From assembly GCA_022712835.1 (NCBI GenBank), contig JAFLJU010000454.1, positions 1-17,323 of the forward strand: a stretch of DNA of 17,323 nucleotides, given 5' to 3'. Source of the stretch: Desulfobacteraceae bacterium. GTDB lineage: Bacteria; Desulfobacterota; Desulfobacteria; Desulfobacterales; Desulfobacteraceae. The notes under the pieces are model-generated. The model was not told the DNA's origin. It made no database searches and saw only the letters and a list, made by a program, of their open reading frames with translations. Below are positions 1-7,102 of this stretch, in pieces. A program made the position numbers and the translations under genes. Positions within the stretch are counted from its first letter, which is position 1. Every line of letters starts with the position of its first letter.

Positions 1-230
1 TCGACATGCACACTTTTCACAGGGGCCATGATGCCTTTAGAAAAAAGATCCATATAGCCCATTTCATATTGTTGACCCAATGCAATTCTGGCATCTTCAA
101 AATAACTGACAAAATGACCGTGCCAGGCAATACCCAGCATATCAACCTCGTTAAACCGGACCTGCCGCTCCACAATTCCCCTCAGCGGTTCCGGGTCATC
201 TTCTGATCTCTTAAAATAGTTTTTTTTCAT
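1..230 (-). CDS. 4HBT/YbgC-like acyl-CoA (or acyl-ACP) thioesterase, N-terminal part, cut by window edge
   Basis: An open frame runs from an ATG at 230 to the left edge (76 codons seen). It includes the motif VRFNEVDMLGIAWHGHFVSY, typical of single-hotdog 4-hydroxybenzoyl-CoA thioesterase/YbgC proteins; Asp30 is at the position of the family's catalytic acid. A TAA in frame just upstream makes this ATG the first possible start; no good Shine-Dalgarno is visible. Family members are about 130-150 residues, so roughly half is missing. It lies 82 bp downstream of the ketoreductase gene. APE clusters commonly carry such a thioesterase, so the inferred role is release or editing of acyl thioesters during chain synthesis. 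Family assignment is firm; substrate is inferred. Confidence 0.8.
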   Translation of the reverse strand, partial: MKKNYFKRSEDDPEPLRGIVERQVRFNEVDMLGIAWHGHFVSYFEDARIALGQQYEMGYMDLFSKGIMAPVKSVHV

Positions 231-312
231 GGAAGTTTATTTATACTTTTATTTTGCTGTTTTATTTTTCATTGTCTAGGAGCAAATACCTGCGCTCCGG
301 CCATACCGGTTA

Positions 313-1056
313 TTAGAAGACACCGCCATTGATACCGATGACCTGGCCGGTGATATAGGCAGCTTCTTCGGAACACAAAAAGATAACGGCTGCGGCAACT
401 TCACTCGGCTTGCCAACTCTTCCTGCCGGAATCGATTTTACAATCTGATCCATCGGCAGGTCCTGGGTCATATCTGTTTCGATAAATCCAGGAGCCACTG
501 CATTCACCGTAATTTTTCGCTTGGCAATTTCCTTGGCCAGCGCCTGGGTGGCACCGATAAGGCCGGCTTTTGATGCAGAATAATTTACCTGGCCTGCCTG
601 GCCTGCCTGACCTGATGTGGATGTCACATTGATGATCCTGCCCCAGCGTTTTGGAAGCATGTGTTTCACCACCAGTCGTGTCACATTAAAAAAACCGGTC
701 AGGTTTGCATCCAATACCCGTTGCCAATTTTCTTTTTTCATCCAAACCATGAGCATATCATCTTTGATTCCGGCATTGTTAACAAGGATATCGATTTTGC
801 CATGATTTTTGTAAATCTGTTTGAGAGCTGTTTCAGAGGCTTCTTTATCCGTTACATCAAATTGCAAAAGCTGTGCTTTTCCCCCCTCGGCAAGGATTTC
901 GTCAAGGGTTTGCTGGGCTTTTTCGACATTGGAATGAAAATTAATATACACATGGCGCCCAGTGCTTGCGAGACTTTTGGCAATGGCTTTTCCGATCCCT
1001 CTGCTGGCACCGGTTACAAGGGCAATCTGGACATTATCAATTATTTTTTCAACCAT
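313..1056 (-). CDS. FabG-like 3-oxoacyl-[ACP] reductase (short-chain dehydrogenase)
   Basis: This 247-residue classical SDR reduces 3-ketoacyl thioesters with NAD(P)H. The cofactor motif TGASRGIG is at residues 15-22, NNAG at 93-96, and the tetrad is Asn118, Ser146, Tyr159 and Lys163. The spacing from Ser to Tyr (13 residues) matches E. coli FabG. Length is normal for FabG. The start at 1056 is preceded by an AAAGGG-type ribosome site, and the gene begins 16 nt after the stop of the upstream ketosynthase, so they are co-transcribed. In the cluster it would reduce the beta-keto group after each ketosynthase step, before dehydration to a conjugated double bond. A short 9-bp tandem repeat encodes GQAGQAGQ in the loop before the active-site Tyr. 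The SDR family and FabG-type assignment are very likely; the ACP-bound polyene substrate is inferred from context. Confidence 0.9.
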   Translation of the reverse strand: MVEKIIDNVQIALVTGASRGIGKAIAKSLASTGRHVYINFHSNVEKAQQTLDEILAEGGKAQLLQFDVTDKEASETALKQIYKNHGKIDILVNNAGIKDDMLMVWMKKENWQRVLDANLTGFFNVTRLVVKHMLPKRWGRIINVTSTSGQAGQAGQVNYSASKAGLIGATQALAKEIAKRKITVNAVAPGFIETDMTQDLPMDQIVKSIPAGRVGKPSEVAAAVIFLCSEEAAYITGQVIGINGGVF

Positions 1057-1072
1057 GTTTTTTCCCTTTCTA

Positions 1073-2299
1073 TTATGAAGTGGTTTTTTGTAAAATCAGC
1101 GTAGCATTGATGCCGCCAAAGGCAAAATTACTGGTCATGACCCTTTCTACCTTTTTCTCTATTTTCTTTTGGACATGGAAAATACCGGCACAGGCAGGAT
1201 CGATTGTTTCAAGATTCAGTGTGGGGATAATCATGTCATTGTTCATCATTAAAGTGGAAAATATCACTTCCATGACACCGCTTGCAGCAAGTGTATGGCC
1301 GGTATATCCCTTGGTTCCGCTCACAGGGATAGTGTCATCGCAAAGAGTTTTGATGGCAATAGCTTCGGCAATATCCCCTTTTAAGGTTCCGGTTGCATGG
1401 GCGTTGATATAATCAATATCTTTGATATGACAATTTGCCGACTCTAGGGCGCCCTTCATGGATCGTATCATGCCATCCGGCTGGGGAGATGTCATATGCT
1501 CACCATCACAACAGGTGCTGTATCCTTTTATTTCACCCAGGATGGTGGCATTTCTGTTTTTTGCATGTTCATACTCTTCTAAGATAACAGCGCCAGCCCC
1601 TTCACTGACCACCAGGCCGTCTCTATGGAGGTCAAATGGTTTGGGTGTTGCAGAAGGGTTCTTACAATAGTTTCTTGAAGCAGCATGCAAGACATCAAAC
1701 ACAGCTGCCGTGGAAGGATGAAGATCGTCCGCCCCCCCGCACACCATGACCTTTTGATATCCGTTTTTAATAATCTCAAACCCTTCGCCAATGGCCTGGG
1801 TACTGGTGGCGCAGGCACAACAGGGGCTAAGAACACGCCCACGGGTTTTCAGCATGGCCGATACATTGGCTGCCACAGAATGGCTCATGATTTTCATGAA
1901 TGCAGTACCCTCAAGCAGGCTGATCCCTTTGGTTCTAGAAAAATCCGAAAATACCTGTTCAATATTGGCACCGGAACCCGTTGTGGATCCCATGACAACA
2001 CCTGTGTCAGAAGACTGGATGATCTTCTCGTCTATTCCGGACTGTTCAAGGGCGTCAAGGGTTGCCAAAGATGCCATAATTGCCATGGACCCCATGGTTC
2101 TTCTGTCTTTTCTGTTTATCCTTTTTTCATCGAACCCGTCACAACTGCCGGCAATATTAACGTTCAAGCCGTTGATCTCATCCCAGCCTTTAATGATTTT
2201 TATGCCTGAAACCTTATTTAAAAGGGATTCAAAAACTTGTTCCAGACTGTTTCCAATGGGGGAGATAATTCCCATACCGGTTATAACCACTCGTTTCAT
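1073..2299 (-). CDS. Beta-ketoacyl-ACP synthase II-like ketosynthase (first of two, downstream copy)
   Basis: A 408-residue FabF-type condensing enzyme that would extend acyl chains with malonyl-ACP. The start is the ATG at 2299, giving MKRVVITGMG, the usual FabF N-terminus; the frame is open to 2365, but that extension is atypical and would overlap the preceding gene. Catalytic Cys163 lies in CACATS, His301 in NAHATGT, Lys330 and His335 in SGTKGYTGHT, and the terminal FAFGG-type motif is present (FAFGGINA). All residues for decarboxylative condensation are therefore kept. It starts 14 nt after the FAD oxidoreductase stop and ends 16 nt before the ketoreductase. In APE systems one of a KS pair is often a chain-length factor without the Cys; that is not the case here. 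Which KS starts and which extends the chain cannot be told from sequence. Confidence 0.9.
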   Translation of the reverse strand: MKRVVITGMGIISPIGNSLEQVFESLLNKVSGIKIIKGWDEINGLNVNIAGSCDGFDEKRINRKDRRTMGSMAIMASLATLDALEQSGIDEKIIQSSDTGVVMGSTTGSGANIEQVFSDFSRTKGISLLEGTAFMKIMSHSVAANVSAMLKTRGRVLSPCCACATSTQAIGEGFEIIKNGYQKVMVCGGADDLHPSTAAVFDVLHAASRNYCKNPSATPKPFDLHRDGLVVSEGAGAVILEEYEHAKNRNATILGEIKGYSTCCDGEHMTSPQPDGMIRSMKGALESANCHIKDIDYINAHATGTLKGDIAEAIAIKTLCDDTIPVSGTKGYTGHTLAASGVMEVIFSTLMMNNDMIIPTLNLETIDPACAGIFHVQKKIEKKVERVMTSNFAFGGINATLILQKTTS

Positions 2300-2313
2300 C
2301 TTAACAATTTCCG

Positions 2314-3807
2314 CTAATTTACAATTTTGTTCATTAAATAATCTTTGCCATACAAGGTTGAACATAAATCAATACTGCTGACAATGGAACCATGAATTCC
2401 TGAAAAAGAAATGCTTTGGCCGGTTAAGAAGAAATTTTTAATCCGGGTGGCCGGTTGAAACATGGCTTCTAAAAATCTATCGGCTGTTTTGACAATACCG
2501 TAAGCAGACCCGTTTTTTGTCAGGGTATACCGTGAAAAAGTGACCGGAGAATAGGTATCCACAATTTGGGCCTGGTCCATTATGTCCGGGAAGGCTGTTT
2601 TCAGGTTGTCCATTATTTTTTTGGTTATAATATCTTTAGAACGTTTGTATTTATCTAATTTTGATTCCTTGTAATACTGCCTTAAAATTCTATTTTCCTC
2701 TACACTGATACCGGTCAATGCGGTCACCGAACATGGCTTTCCCGGTTGGTTCGGCAAGGCGCTTAAAAATACCACCCCTGTTTTGTCATCTTCCAATATG
2801 TTTTTCCGGTAATAATGGGAATCAACCTCCCAGGAATCATAGACAAAGGCATCATTATTTTTAACAGGACAATCAATATTGTTAAATTTGAGTGCCACTC
2901 CAAATACGCCAAATGAATCCTGGGCATTTGCCAGCCGCTTTCGGTAGGCCGGTCTGAACAATTCGGGAGGGCAGATGTCAAGGATCATGGATGGATGGCC
3001 AGAATATATCACTTTGTTTGAAAAAACTTTGTCTCCATTGTCTAAACTGACGCCAATGGAGGCGCCTTCTTTTGTGATAAGCTTTTTAACCAAGGCGTTA
3101 TTGATAACCTCCCCGCCATGGGATTTAAAGCTATCCATCAGTGCACCCGCCAGGGGAGTAGTTTCTTCATCAATTCTAAAGCTTGAGTTTAAATAGCAAT
3201 CTGAAATGATGAAATGGGTTAACATGGTACAGTGTTTACTGGAAATCCCATATAAAGGATTGTTGGCATATAAAAGGCTTTTCAGCTGGTTTGAAACCTT
3301 AATGGATTTAAAATAATCCTCCATTGATCCTGTGTATTGCATGGACAGATCTTTTTCTGGGCTCACACTGGGATCATACATGCCAATATTTGCGATAATT
3401 GTTTTTAAATCAGAAAAATAGGTCGAAATCGCTTGTTTCTCATCGGGAAAGTTTTCTAACAGTCTTTGTTTGTATTGCGCGTGTCCCATGGGGATGTCAT
3501 AGGTTTTTCCGGGAAAATATATTTTTTCAAAACAATTTTCATCCAGTTTGACAAGCTTTAAACGGTCAAGAATATCGATATACTTAAAATAATACCAAAG
3601 GGGTTCTCCCGGATTTAAGGATCCCAGCCTGTGAACCCCTGTGGGAAACAGCATCCCGGCTCTTTTATAGGTTTGCATCAGTCCGCCGGGAACAGAATGC
3701 TGCTCTAAGACAAGGACCTTCTCTCCTTCTTTTGCGGCAATGATTCCAGCGGTCATGCCGCTTATTCCCGAGCCAATAATGATAAGATCGTATGCGTTTT
3801 TATCCAT
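2314..3807 (-). CDS. NAD(P)/FAD-dependent oxidoreductase, phytoene desaturase/retinol saturase (CrtI-RetSat) family
   Basis: A 497-residue flavoprotein. The N-terminal Rossmann motif is GSGISG (residues 12-17), followed by Glu35 at the end of the second strand and a GG at 41-42. The C-terminus (about 459-481) has FFLTGQSISFSGIHG, the typical FAD-binding end of CrtI and all-trans-retinol 13,14-reductase relatives. Length is normal for the family. No signal peptide or clear membrane segment is seen. The ATG at 3807 has a GGAG site inside the end of the upstream ketosynthase gene, with only 4 nt between the genes. The location between two ketosynthases suggests it acts on the polyene, adding or removing a double bond or isomerising it. 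Direction and substrate are unknown. Family assignment is firm; role is inference. Confidence 0.85.
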   Translation of the reverse strand: MDKNAYDLIIIGSGISGMTAGIIAAKEGEKVLVLEQHSVPGGLMQTYKRAGMLFPTGVHRLGSLNPGEPLWYYFKYIDILDRLKLVKLDENCFEKIYFPGKTYDIPMGHAQYKQRLLENFPDEKQAISTYFSDLKTIIANIGMYDPSVSPEKDLSMQYTGSMEDYFKSIKVSNQLKSLLYANNPLYGISSKHCTMLTHFIISDCYLNSSFRIDEETTPLAGALMDSFKSHGGEVINNALVKKLITKEGASIGVSLDNGDKVFSNKVIYSGHPSMILDICPPELFRPAYRKRLANAQDSFGVFGVALKFNNIDCPVKNNDAFVYDSWEVDSHYYRKNILEDDKTGVVFLSALPNQPGKPCSVTALTGISVEENRILRQYYKESKLDKYKRSKDIITKKIMDNLKTAFPDIMDQAQIVDTYSPVTFSRYTLTKNGSAYGIVKTADRFLEAMFQPATRIKNFFLTGQSISFSGIHGSIVSSIDLCSTLYGKDYLMNKIVN

Positions 3808-3811
3808 TTTT

Positions 3812-5002
3812 TTAGTTCTCCGAAAATATCAGTACTGAATTATTGCCGCCAAACGCCACGGATTCAGACATTGCCGAGGTGCAGGAAACACTCATATTCT
3901 CGGTGATGGGAAATTGTGTAAAGGACAGATCCGGTTGGCTGAACCCGATACTTTTAGGAATGGTTTTGTGATTCAGATGATATATGGTGAAAACAGCTTC
4001 TATTGCCCCGGCAGCTCCCAGTGTGTGTCCGGTGTATCCTTTGGTTGAAAAAAACGGGATATCCGGCAGTATTTGTGACAGCACAAGGCTTTCCACTTTA
4101 TCATTCTCCGTTGTTCCGGTTCCATGGGCATTCACAAATCCAACCTCTTTGGGGTCAATCTGGCTTTCTTTTAATGCCTGTCGTATCGCTCGTTTTAACC
4201 CGACCCCTTCGGGGTGAGGCGCTGTTAAATGATAGGCATCACAGGCAGACCCATAGCCTTGGATAAAGCACCTTGGTTCATTAACAGGCTGCCCCCCAGA
4301 GCAGGGTTCAAGAATAAGTGCGGCAGCTCCTTCTCCAAGATTCAAACCTTTTCTGTTTGCATCAAAGGGTTTACACGGGGCATGATCGGTGATCATTAAA
4401 GAGATAAATCCATTATAAGTGGTTTTGCAAAGCTCGTCTGTACCCCCGGCAATCACCAGATCACAAAGCCCTGCCTTTATCCAGGAAGCCCCCATGCCAA
4501 TGGCATCGGTTCCGGATGCACAGGCATTCACAATGGTCTGGACAGGACCGCTTAAATTAAATTCTCTGGCAACCGCTGCGGCCGGGTTGCTTTTTAAAAA
4601 TCGTTTGATGGGTGTCATGCCCGGTTGTTTTTGATCTCGAAAATCAATATAAAATTGATCGTTATTTAATGCACTGCCAACGGTGGTTCCCATACAGACC
4701 CCCACCCGCTTTTTTTCAAGATATGATTTGTCTATCCTGGCATCTTCCAGTGCCTGATAAACCGCTGCTATGGCCATCTGGGCGGTCAGGGTTAAATCCT
4801 GATTGGGTTTAGACTCAGGTTTTTTAAACTGGTTTGTAATTTCAAACACAGGGTATTGAATTTCATGGGTGGTTGAGAATCGTTGGGGAGGATTGAGTTT
4901 TCTGACTCCTGCCAACATGTTCTTCATACAGGACTCCACAGATAGCCCAAGTGCACTTAAACACCCCATCCCTGAAACAGCAACCCGAATCTTGTTACTC
5001 AT
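3812..5002 (-). CDS. Beta-ketoacyl-ACP synthase II-like ketosynthase (second of two, upstream copy)
   Basis: A 396-residue condensing enzyme. The start at 5002 (MSNKIRVAVSGMG) is favoured over the longer frame to 5035 because GAGGAG lies just upstream and the N-terminus then fits FabF proteins. Catalytic Cys161 lies in NACASGTDA, His293 in NAHGTGT, Lys321 and His326 in STKGYTGHTLGAAG; the FGG motif near the C-terminus is SVAFGGNNS. The start overlaps the stop of the acyltransferase gene by 8 nt (ATGAGTAA), implying translational coupling. It is clearly divergent from the other ketosynthase in the cluster, so the two are not a recent duplication. APE ketosynthases commonly work as heterodimers, and these two may do so, but both keep their active sites. 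The enzymatic class is secure; partner and substrate are inferred. Confidence 0.9.
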   Translation of the reverse strand: MSNKIRVAVSGMGCLSALGLSVESCMKNMLAGVRKLNPPQRFSTTHEIQYPVFEITNQFKKPESKPNQDLTLTAQMAIAAVYQALEDARIDKSYLEKKRVGVCMGTTVGSALNNDQFYIDFRDQKQPGMTPIKRFLKSNPAAAVAREFNLSGPVQTIVNACASGTDAIGMGASWIKAGLCDLVIAGGTDELCKTTYNGFISLMITDHAPCKPFDANRKGLNLGEGAAALILEPCSGGQPVNEPRCFIQGYGSACDAYHLTAPHPEGVGLKRAIRQALKESQIDPKEVGFVNAHGTGTTENDKVESLVLSQILPDIPFFSTKGYTGHTLGAAGAIEAVFTIYHLNHKTIPKSIGFSQPDLSFTQFPITENMSVSCTSAMSESVAFGGNNSVLIFSEN

Positions 5003-5912
5003 TTGGCTCCTCGTGATTTTCATGCCACATATCAAAAAAATTAAACAACTGATACGGGTGATCCTTAATAAATGATTCCAGAGAGTTTACAAATATTTCC
5101 ATATAGGGTCTGTATTTTTCCTGATGTTTTCCCAATTTTGGCGGGACATGAATAATCGTTGATATATAGGCTTCGTATTCGCAAGGACCTTGTTTATAAG
5201 AATATAATACAATAATGGGTTTTTGAGATATGGAAGACATTTTAAACGCACTGAAGGGAAACATTGCCTTTCCCTTTAAAAAATCCATTTCCATGGATCG
5301 CTCACTCTCACTAAAAATTCTGTCCCCCATCATGCAGACAACCTCATCATTTTTCAGCGCATTGAGTATCTCAATGGACCCGCCAAGAAATTGTTCGGGA
5401 TTAATAATATTGATTTTATTGGCAGTCTCATTGTGCTCATAATAATGTTTATCAATGTCTTTTTCGTCTCTGAGCATTAAGAAGTTGACCTGTTTGTCCA
5501 GTACATCCAGTGCAGACATGGCAACCTGCCACCCGCCGGCATGGCAGATCAGCAAAATAAAGCCTGAATCAATGGCTTTCATTTTTTCATAATCACGGAA
5601 GGTGGCATTGATTGATTGGGGACCTAAAATTCCGACAATGGCCCTGTCTATCAGTATGCGGCCAAAGTTTAATATCAACAGATATCGATGCCCGGCTCTT
5701 TGAAAAAAACCGGCATTGGGAAATTGTTTTTTTAAATAGGGATTTGTTTTTTTGATGATGGAAGGAAACAGAATAGAATAATTAAAGGCGATAAAATACA
5801 AGAAAAAGTAGGCCACTTTTCGTCCGCCAAACCGGATGGCAAAATAGAAAAAATTGTGACCAAACTTTGTCCCGTGACTTTTGCTGTCCCATTTATTTTT
5901 GTTCGGATTCAC
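4995..5912 (-). CDS. LpxL/HtrB-like lysophospholipid acyltransferase family protein
   Basis: Probably 305 residues, starting at the GTG at 5912: GGAGG lies 8 nt upstream and the GTG overlaps the glycosyltransferase TGA as GTGA. An ATG at 5927 would add five residues. The protein resembles inner-membrane acyltransferases of the lipid A type, which move acyl chains from ACP to a lipid or sugar acceptor. A hydrophobic N-terminal stretch (about residues 31-53) could anchor it. The usual H-x4-E active-site motif reads CHAGGWQ, with His124 and Gln129, so Gln replaces the expected Glu. A GDR motif is at 196-198, and the C-terminus has PYQLFNFFDMW, a pattern I associate with acyltransferases in APE clusters. 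Inferred role: attaching the finished polyene acyl chain to a lipid or glycolipid. The family is likely; the acceptor is unknown. Confidence 0.8.
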   Translation of the reverse strand: MNPNKNKWDSKSHGTKFGHNFFYFAIRFGGRKVAYFFLYFIAFNYSILFPSIIKKTNPYLKKQFPNAGFFQRAGHRYLLILNFGRILIDRAIVGILGPQSINATFRDYEKMKAIDSGFILLICHAGGWQVAMSALDVLDKQVNFLMLRDEKDIDKHYYEHNETANKINIINPEQFLGGSIEILNALKNDEVVCMMGDRIFSESERSMEMDFLKGKAMFPFSAFKMSSISQKPIIVLYSYKQGPCEYEAYISTIIHVPPKLGKHQEKYRPYMEIFVNSLESFIKDHPYQLFNFFDMWHENHEEPNE

Positions 5913-5955
5913 TCTTTCTCCCTCCATGGCTTAAGCCCTTTTGCAAAGATACCCT
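5909..5955 (-). repeat. Near-exact 15-bp tandem duplication at the 3' end of the glycosyltransferase gene
   Basis: CCCTTTTGCAAAGATA is followed at once by CCCTTTGCAAAGATA on the plus strand (about 5937-5966, partly outside these limits). The copies differ by one T in a T-run. The duplication encodes FAKG-I-FAKG near the C-terminus, just before the overlap with the acyltransferase start. Confidence 0.5.
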
Positions 5956-7087
5956 TTGCAAAGATAAAAAAAACAAGAAAAACAACAATGCTTAAGATAG
6001 GCGCCACAATCAATGATCCTAAAAACCATTCATATAGTCTTTCCAGACATTGGGTTCCAAGGGTTTCCAGGGAAATATCCGTCAAAAATTTCCCCTGATG
6101 GGTTAAATAATAGCCGGTTTCAATACAGATTGCAGGAACAATGGGCGGCATGCAAAGCGTACTTGCACCAACGGCAACCACTTTATTGAGTCTAAAAAAA
6201 CCGGTTACAAACAAAATGATCAAGGTATGGGCCGCAATCAGGGGCAGTGTTCCCAAAAAAACCCCGATGGCACCGGACAGGGCGATGGTGAATGGGGATA
6301 TCTCATTTGAAAGAAAATGCCGGATGGATTTGATCGGTTTGAAAATCGAGAATTTGACATCCTCTTCCCCTAATAACTTTTTAAAGGGAATGGGAATAAA
6401 AGATCGAAGGGTCAGCAGCACATTCAAATGTGTCAGCCTTAGATTATCTTTTATGAGCTTAAAATGAGAGATCCTTGTTCCCTTTGGCGGGTAATACACA
6501 CCGATATCGATATCACGAACCTTGATACCTGCCCAGGCGGCCTTAACAAGAACTTCTATTTCAAATGAAAAATGGGTTTGTGATAATTTCAAGTTCTCAA
6601 GAACAAACAAGGGATAGGCCCTGAATCCGGATTGCGCGTCCCCAATAGAGTGTCCTGTTTGCACCCGGTACCAGAAATTGGAAAATTGTCTTCCAAATTT
6701 TGACATCCCGGGTATGTGGGGAGAAGTAAAATCTCTTTTTCCGACAAACACGGCTGCTTGATCTTCAACAATGGCCTGTTTAAACAATAAGAAATCTTTT
6801 GGGTGGTGCTGAAGATCTGCATCTATTGTTACAATATGGGTCATGCCCTGTTTTGCAGCCTCTTTTGCCGCAGTCATGATGGCAGACCCTTTCCCCCGAT
6901 TTTTGTCATGCTTTATAAAAAAGATATCTAAATCTTCAAATGGGTTTTCGGGTAAATCTTCACTTCCGTCATCTATAACAAGAATCGCATCATGAACTGT
7001 GAGGCATTGCCTGATCACTTTTGTAATCGTTTTTGCATGGTTGTACAAAGGGATTACAATTAATATCTTGGGGGATTTTTTTTCCAT
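5909..7087 (-). CDS. Family 2 glycosyltransferase with C-terminal DUF2062 membrane domain
   Basis: A 392-residue fusion. Residues 7-230 form a GT-A glycosyltransferase of the dolichol-phosphate-mannose-synthase-like group: VIPLYNH (11-17), VIDDGSED (37-44), and the metal-binding DAD at 89-91 in TIDADLQHHP. Residues about 255-375 are a DUF2062 domain with several hydrophobic segments (about 266-295, 303-325 and 355-378), so the enzyme should sit in the inner membrane facing the cytoplasm. It starts 15 nt after the ammonia-lyase stop without a clear Shine-Dalgarno. Its last codons contain a near-exact 15-bp duplication giving FAKGIFAKG. In the cluster it probably glycosylates the lipid carrier or the aryl polyene. 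Domain calls are firm; sugar donor and acceptor are unknown. Confidence 0.88.
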   Translation of the reverse strand: MEKKSPKILIVIPLYNHAKTITKVIRQCLTVHDAILVIDDGSEDLPENPFEDLDIFFIKHDKNRGKGSAIMTAAKEAAKQGMTHIVTIDADLQHHPKDFLLFKQAIVEDQAAVFVGKRDFTSPHIPGMSKFGRQFSNFWYRVQTGHSIGDAQSGFRAYPLFVLENLKLSQTHFSFEIEVLVKAAWAGIKVRDIDIGVYYPPKGTRISHFKLIKDNLRLTHLNVLLTLRSFIPIPFKKLLGEEDVKFSIFKPIKSIRHFLSNEISPFTIALSGAIGVFLGTLPLIAAHTLIILFVTGFFRLNKVVAVGASTLCMPPIVPAICIETGYYLTHQGKFLTDISLETLGTQCLERLYEWFLGSLIVAPILSIVVFLVFFIFAKGIFAKGLKPWREKE

Positions 7088-7102
7088 AACTTAATGAACT
7101 AT

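Noticed and set aside
6..206. Plus-strand 66-codon frame at the left edge.
   Set aside because: The minus strand here encodes the conserved 4HBT thioesterase N-terminus, so this is its shadow.
661..1412. Long plus-strand open frames opposite the ketoreductase and ketosynthase genes.
   Set aside because: They are antisense shadows of strongly conserved genes with complete catalytic motifs.
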